64,000 bases of DNA from Psoroptes ovis (Eukaryota > Arthropoda > Arachnida > Sarcoptiformes > Psoroptidae), in NCBI GenBank assembly GCA_002943765.1, contig PQWQ01000010.1, positions 498,501 to 562,500 of the forward strand. The letters are read 5' to 3'. Each line of letters opens with the position of its first letter. The stretch's first letter is position 1. The notes below the pieces were generated by a model. It ran no database searches, was not told the DNA's origin, and worked only from the letters and a program-made list of their open reading frames with translations. The position numbers and the translations under genes were made by a program. Below are positions 58,701-64,000 of this stretch, in pieces.

Positions 58701-60222
58701 ATCGAATCCATCGAATAATTCGATTGAAAATACTGATCAATCGAACATTTCGACATCATCTGAATCATCAATATTTTTACAATCAAATTCGATTGCAAAA
58801 ATTTCTGCATCACAACAATCAACGAATACTAATTCAATAATTAATAATGATATTCATCATCATCATAAACAATCGGAAACAACGATACAAAAAAGTATCA
58901 GTAATATTCCATCAACATTATCATCATCATCATCATCAGCGACATCGAATGTTGCAACGAAAACATCGTTTACGCTACCGAAATTAATCAAAGCAAATTA
59001 TCCAATGGTAACCTTACGAGAAACTGATTCGATTATGTTGACCATATTGATTGCTATTGTTATCGGTGCATCAATTCTATGTATCATTTTGGCATGTTTA
59101 GTTATTAATGGTAAGTTCAAATCATTAATTTTTCATTTACCTTTCCTTGAGAAATTTAAAGGTTTAGAATTAGGGTTAGGGACAGGATTTAAAGGGTTTT
59201 TTTACTTGGGATATGCAAGGTGGCACCCTCTTAGGTTTTGCATGATGAATAATGTTCAGGCATTAACATTGACTAACAAACAATTGCAATTAAGCGACGA
59301 TTACCCCAACTAAAATATAAATTTTCCATGAAATATTTGTGATTTGACCCTAAATTATTGAATGATTAACCCCCTTGATATGATAATTTCCGTAAACCCC
59401 TCCGTATATCGAACAAAATCAATGCTAACCAAAGGTAAAAAACGTCAACTTCCTCCTCATTTTGAAGGTGGCCACCGTGTAGAACCGGCTATACCGAAAC
59501 CATCGATAATTGGACTGGATTATCACCGGCGTAAGAATTCAACAGCCAGCTCATTAACACCATTCAATTTCTTGCATCGTTACGATTCAATGAATTCATT
59601 GACAGCCATATATTCACAAGTAAATCATCATCCAGGCATTCATAATAATTCACATCAATCATTGAGACGGCAGCATCAACAGCAGCCACAATACCAATTA
59701 CAATCATCATCATCAGCACGTCTGTCACCAATATCGATGAATACGGAAATTACATCGAGTCCAAATTTACATGCATTACATCCAGCAGCAGCAGCAGCAT
59801 CGCCACCGCCTCCTCCACCACCACCACAACCAACATTACATCATAAATCCGTTTCAGCTAATTTAACCAATACAAAATCTGGTCATTATCATCATCATCA
59901 TCACCATAGTAATCATAATCATAATCATCATTCACACCATAATCATCATAATCATCATCATCATCATCATCAAAGCAACAATAATCATTATTCATCATCA
60001 TCGATCATTATGGATACGAATACGCAAAAAAATGGTAAAATATCACCAATAAATGATGATAATAATCATTATCATCATCATCATAAGCAGCAACAGCAGC
60101 AAGCTTTAGATCAATCAAATGAACCTCAGCTGCAATTAGATGAACAGTCGCCGCCACAATCTTCGGAAGATAATACTAATCCACGAATTAAATCATTCGA
60201 GCGGTTTGAAAATTTAATTTGA
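46720..60222 (+). CDS. Type I membrane protein: putative hemopexin-like ectodomain, mucin stalk, His-rich tail
   Basis: Five exons with consistent phase, 46720-47500, 52995-53419, 57649-58116, 58192-59110 and 59435-60222, give 1126 aa. A signal sequence (hydrophobic 33-51) precedes a Ser/Asn/acidic region. A Cys at 214 starts a stretch whose YFNGYDTIVTRGNNLWYYYKD resembles a hemopexin blade. Further blade-like strands follow (TAVYFLHNKQRSR; RFEMIFILNEHSF; FTGMFEMNGIVYVIGE), closing with FFGC at 568. Hemopexin domains are bounded by such a Cys pair. A furin-type RQKR lies at 289-292. A Thr-rich mucin-like stalk (about 572-632) and an acidic/Ser-rich region lead to one transmembrane helix (about 838-864), then GKKRQ and a 262-residue tail with Pro and long His runs (about 1017-1050). 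An AATAAA is at 60421. The hemopexin assignment is inference; topology and splicing are well supported. No ortholog name is offered. Confidence 0.72.
49979..50227 (-). pseudogene. Possible Tc1-type transposase fragment
   Basis: An 82-residue minus-strand frame inside an intron has composition unlike the surroundings. Its middle, VRIHQLNGRELYIKDKRPFL then SDEDNKRCLVIKHLERLW, resembles the Tc1 transposase segment after the helix-turn-helix region, where a Lys/Arg-Pro-(L/F)-(L/I)-S pattern precedes Arg/Lys-rich helix and a final Trp. The catalytic DDE domain and the DNA-binding N-terminus are absent, and the last 20 codons (GC-richer, with a GAAGCTACGCGAAGC repeat) look unrelated. It may instead be an unrelated small ORF. 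Confidence 0.3.
50571..50596. repeat. (AAT)n microsatellite
   Basis: About nine AAT units within the intron. Confidence 0.9.
50685..50765 (-). mobile_element. Mariner-type mini-MITE, copy 8
   Basis: An 81-bp element flanked by TA on both sides. The left end is TTAGGTTGTCCGAAAAGTT and the right end AACTTGCCGGACGGTCTAA. The core GGCCAATTTTCATGAGCAAC and CGGAATGAACTT places it in reverse orientation. It lies in an intron of the large membrane-protein gene. Confidence 0.87.
52517..52637. mobile_element. 121-bp inverted-repeat element (second MITE-like type)
   Basis: A perfect 18-bp inverted repeat (ACAGGATTTAAAGTTTTA at 52517-52534 and its reverse complement at 52620-52637) bounds an AT-rich interior that is itself partly self-complementary (TTTCAAAATTAAATTT / TTTAAAATT blocks). 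There is no coding capacity. The ends differ from the mariner-type family. Only one copy is seen in this window. Confidence 0.65.
53942..53966. repeat. Poly(T) tract
   Basis: About 25 consecutive T within an intron. Confidence 0.9.
55135..55188. repeat. 9-bp tandem repeat GTCTTC(G/A)AA
   Basis: About five to six imperfect 9-bp units follow a TC-rich stretch. On the minus strand they would read repeated Glu-Asp-Phe. Confidence 0.75.
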
Positions 60223-63028
60223 TGAATGATAATCCAAAGAATGGTGAATCAAATTTGACTGATTGATTAGAATTTCATTGCGTTTCATCTTATTATTACC
60301 ATTTTTTTTCTTTGTACAGAATTTTTTTTATTGTTTTCGAACGAATTTGTGAAAAAGTATTTAACCAATTCTAGTTATGTATTTCAATATTAATCTTCAT
60401 TATTATTATTATTATCACTGAATAAATCATGTTCTTAGTATATTTTCAAATTTTTTTGATAGCTTCAGGCAAATTTTTGAATTTTTAAATTTTCAAATTT
60501 GGGCAATTTGCCGCCATCTGGCGGCGCAAGACTTGATTATCTTTTTTTCAAAATTTTGAAATTTTTTTTGCTCCAATTTTCATTGATTTATCCAATAGAG
60601 TGTAGCCATTGAATTGTGAAAAAAACTAATTTTAGAATTAGAGAAAAAAAAAATATTAGAAATTTGAAATGATTGAATGACATTGAACTCTTTTACATTT
60701 GTCATTTTCATGTCGTTTGTCGTCGAGTGTTTTTCTTGGTTTTACATCATTTTCTTCATTTTTAAATTTTGAAAAATTCAAAATTTCTTCGAAATTTCTT
60801 CGAAAAATTTTCAAGGATAATAATACGGCGTAAAACACTAAGAAGAAACCATAACATGTCACAGAAGTAAAAAAACCATAATGACAAATAAATAAGAAAT
60901 AACAACAGCAACAACAACGACGACAATCTATTTGCTGTCTCAAGGACAATATTTTTGATGATTTAAACTTTTGAAGAAAACATTGAACATTAATGTGTAT
61001 GTGGTTGACAAGTTGTTGTACAGCAGCACATATTCATTCATTCATGATGAATATATCCAGAAATAGAATTAGTCATTCACGAAAAAAAAATGATTGAAAT
61101 AAAGTCATTTTAAAACATTTAAATAGTCTTCAAAGTTTAAAATACTTGAAAAAAGAAAATAAGATCAATATACGCTTAACCACTTAAAATCGTCATTTGT
61201 AATCATAATAATAATTGAAAATGTTCATGATTAATTCAAAGTAAATAAAGATACAAATTCGTTTCCAAATTGTAAACCGCGCCTTAATAATTCAAAATCC
61301 ATTCATTAAATTGTACCATCAATTTTTTTTCAGTGTGTTCAGGATTCATAAATATTTCATTATTTATTGATATTTGATTAATATTTATTGATTTACAACG
61401 AATAGATGAGGGTCAAAATATTAATTGAATTAAATTAGTTTTAATTCAATTTGATTTGATATCCCAAATTCGAATGTTTTCATGTTCGAATTTTCGAATC
61501 GGGATTTAAATTTTTGAAAAAATTGCTGCTAGCAGCAATTTTTTTTGTGAAAAAAAAATTCATTCATAAAAAAATTGCGTAGTAGCTGTAGTAGTAGCAA
61601 AGAAAATAGTGTCATTATTTTTTTTTCATCGTATGTTCCAGCATTTAAATTTTTGGACTTTAAAAAAAATTCGATTATTTTCGGCTTGAAAGCAACAATA
61701 TTGTGACTATGGCGGTTTCATTGTTCATTTCAATTGAAAAGCAGTGGTCATTCCCCGCTATTGTGACTACAGCCAAAATAAAAGGTAATTTCTTATGGTC
61801 ATGACCAGCAACAACAAAAAACAGCAGAAAAAAATCAAAACAAAACAAAACAAAAAACGAAGTGGAAAGTTGATGAACTTTTGCTTTTCTCATTCTTTGA
61901 TCATATATGAACATAATCATCATCATCATCATTGATTCAATTTTTGATCAACCGGGTCACTTCTTTGTTTGTTCGTGTGGTTAGTGCACAGCATTAACAG
62001 CAGCAGCAGCATCGTTTGCTTTCATCGAAAATAATCTTTGCTTATTTATTCGTTTATTCATTCAACAAACAATCCACCAAACAAACGAATAAATAAACCA
62101 ACCAACAAACAAACAAACAAATAAATGAAATCCAAATAGAAATTGATAATCAAATCAATGCACAAATACATATGTGCATCAGCAGCAACAGCAACCGAAA
62201 CAGCAGACAAACATAAAATTTTTGTATTATTTCTGCTTAATATTATTTGTGACTGCTTTTCAAAATTATCAAAGACTTTGGCTCTCATTCTATCTCTCTC
62301 TCATAGATTCATTGATCGCTTTTTTTTGTATTTATTGTGATTTGTTATGATATACATTATTTATTTCATTCATTCATCCATCTATTCATTCATTCATTCA
62401 TCGCATTTGAATGTACGATTCGGACAATGAAATTGGCCGTCCATTAGACATACATTCATTCATTCATTCATTCATTTCTTTAATCCTTCAATTCATTTGT
62501 ACGAATCATGTACATTATCCTTAAACACTTCAAATGATAATATCACTGCCGATTCATTCATTGAAAGTATTTTTTTCATCTCATTTCGTGTGTGTGTGTT
62601 TCATATATGAATGAATGAACGAAATTGTTTTGGATTTTGTGTTTTGATATTTTTCAATTGAAAATTGATGTAAATCTCCCACAACAACATCATAAGTCCG
62701 AGTAAAAATACGTTCAACATTGATATGTATTATCATTATACGCCATAAATTTCTCTTCTGTTGTTCTTAGATGAATGAATCAATCAAGTCAAATCCAATA
62801 TATTACAAGTGAAAACCAAAACACGACAAGACAAATGTCAAAATTATAATCGAGTTCAATTTATTTGGAAATTTTCGATCAATCATTCATTGAATCAATT
62901 GATTTGCTCAATTTTTCTCTTTAAATCGAATTATTCAATCATTTATTTGCTCAATTCAAGCATAAACTCAAGAATAACAACCTCAAGATATACATTTGTC
63001 TCAAACATGACCAGTATCAGTTGAATAG
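60223..63028. other. Region between the membrane-protein gene and the kinase exon
   Basis: About 2.8 kb. Apart from the 3' UTR at its start, I see simple repeats (CAG-type triplets near 60902 and 62000, ATTC tracts near 62365-62400 and 62453-62475) and a palindromic ATTGCTGCTAGCAGCAAT near 61525. Upstream exons of the kinase, including the rest of its N-terminal domain, should lie here or further left, but none could be identified. Confidence 0.5.
60421..60426 (+). terminator. Poly(A) signal of the large membrane-protein gene
   Basis: AATAAA about 200 bp past the stop at 60222. Confidence 0.5.
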
Positions 63029-64000
63029 TTGACAATTAATGATGATTATCGTTTGGAATCTATGAATTTTATTGAAATTCTTCGAATAAATGCTTCGAAA
63101 ATGAAAGTTATCTATGAAACATATCGTCGTCATCGGCAAAATAGCTCAAATAATAAAAATAATAATAATAATAATAACAATAATCACATTGAAATATGTC
63201 ATTCAAATGAATCGTTAATGAATAATAATAATAATAAAAATAATGGATATATCAACAATAATAATAACAATGTTGATATATCAACGACATCATCCACATC
63301 ATCATCGACAGCTGATCAACATCATTTGATGAATCAAAATCTGCAACAATCACAGCAGCAACAACAACAATATCGTCATATAATATCAATAGATTCATTG
63401 GTAATCAACAAAGAACTTGGTGTCGGTGAATTTGGTGTCGTACAACAAGGTATTTTCTGAGGCTTTGTTTGTTTGTTCGGAAAGTTTTCTGATTGTTTTC
63501 ATTTCATTTGAACTCATAGGTGTATGGACAAATGATGATGGAAAACGTATACAGGTGGCCATCAAATGTTTATCAGCATCACGTTTAGAAAATTCTTGTA
63601 TAGAATTCCTTAAAGAAGCATCGATAATGCATTCAATATCGAATGAACATATTGTACAGTTGTATGGTGTTGTATTGGAACCATCAGTTATGTTGATCAC
63701 TGAATTAGCACCATTACGTTCGCTGCTAGAATGTCTTAAAGAGCCGACATTAATCACACATTTCCCATTGACATCGTTGTGTTTATTTGCCGAACAAATA
63801 GCTGATGGTATGGCATATTTAGAATCAAAACGTTTGATACATCGTGATTTAGCTGCAAGAAATATTCTAGTTTTCAATAAAACTAAAGTAAAAATATCCG
63901 ATTTCGGTCTATCTCGAGCACTTGGTGTCGGTAAAGATTATTATCAAAGTAATTTTAATGTTAATCTAAAACTACCGATTGCATGGTGTGCACCTGAATG
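63029..64000 (+). CDS. ACK/TNK2-type non-receptor tyrosine kinase (partial, runs off the window)
   Basis: Two exons are visible: one from an acceptor at about 63029 to 63449, and 63520 to beyond 64000 (G/GTATTT donor, ATAG acceptor, phase 1). The first encodes a segment like the end of the ACK N-terminal SAM-like domain (RLESMNF..YETYRRHRQ), an Asn/Ser/Gln-rich linker and the Gly-rich loop GVGEFGVV. The second continues with VAIK (ATP Lys), EFLKEASIM (alpha-C Glu), YGVVLEP, ITELAPLRSLLE, GMAYLESKRLIHRDLAARN (catalytic loop), SDFGL and the start of the activation segment, ending AWCAPE. ELAPLxSLL, MxYLESKRxIHRDLAARN and the Cys in AWCAPE are characteristic of the ACK family, which acts downstream of Cdc42 in endocytosis and signalling. 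The rest of the kinase domain and the SH3 and CRIB regions are outside the window. An ATG at 63061 exists, but the frame opens directly after an AG, so the true start is probably upstream. Confidence 0.85.

Noticed and set aside
60656..60949. 97-codon minus frame with a poly-Cys run
   Set aside because: The Cys run is a TGC/TGT triplet repeat; no domain or start context.
63395..63877. 160-codon open frame on the minus strand
   Set aside because: It lies antisense to kinase exons with clear catalytic motifs and spans the intron between them; a shadow frame.
1..64000. CRISPR arrays, bacterial operons, rRNA genes
   Set aside because: Spliced genes, TATA boxes and poly(A) signals indicate eukaryotic nuclear DNA; no regularly spaced direct repeats or rRNA-like sequence was seen.

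Overview
The window is eukaryotic nuclear DNA. It is very AT-rich and dense in A/T homopolymers and in ATTC/AATG/ATT-type microsatellites. Genes are split by introns with GT..AG ends, most of them short (about 60-90 bp) and some several kb. Proteins are rich in Asn, His, Gln and Ser runs. Together with a Der p 2-like ML-domain gene, a pickpocket-like DEG/ENaC channel and a catalytically dead cholinesterase-like adhesion protein, this suggests an arthropod, most likely an astigmatid mite (Dermatophagoides or a relative). The species call is inference.

Layout. 0.1-1.6 kb (-): an intronless low-complexity protein that may be a degenerate Ras-like GTPase fold. 5.5-8.3 kb (+): two tandem paralogous small helical proteins, with three tiny MITEs between them. 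9.0-9.8 kb (+): a four-exon secreted ML-domain (MD-2-related lipid-binding) gene. 9.8-30.7 kb: about 21 kb with no convincing complete gene, only repeats, hairpins and a few exon-like islands. 30.7-31.7 kb (+): a secreted or membrane-anchored low-complexity protein behind a TATA box. 32.2-33.9 kb (+): a three-exon DEG/ENaC channel. 34.2-36.7 kb (+): two tandem single-exon ceramide-synthase-like TLC proteins. 37.1-39.5 kb (-): a five-exon neuroligin/gliotactin-like protein. 41.5-44.9 kb (+): a tentative two-exon microprotein gene with a TATA box. 46.7-60.2 kb (+): a five-exon type I membrane protein of 1126 aa, apparently a Cys-bounded hemopexin-like region, a Thr-rich mucin stalk, one membrane span and a His-rich tail. 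63.0-64.0 kb (+): the start of an ACK/TNK2-type tyrosine kinase, cut off by the window end.

Eight copies of a roughly 80-bp inverted-repeat element with mariner-like ends, most of them abutting TA dinucleotides, are scattered through the window. A second 121-bp element has perfect 18-bp inverted repeats. The genes form no operon-like unit. The shared themes are tandem duplication (helical pair, TLC pair) and families whose hallmark residues are altered: the esterase nucleophile, the TLC His-Asp motif, the ENaC HG motif and possibly a GTPase P-loop. All exon joins were read by eye from splice consensus, phase and family similarity; no transcript or database search was available.
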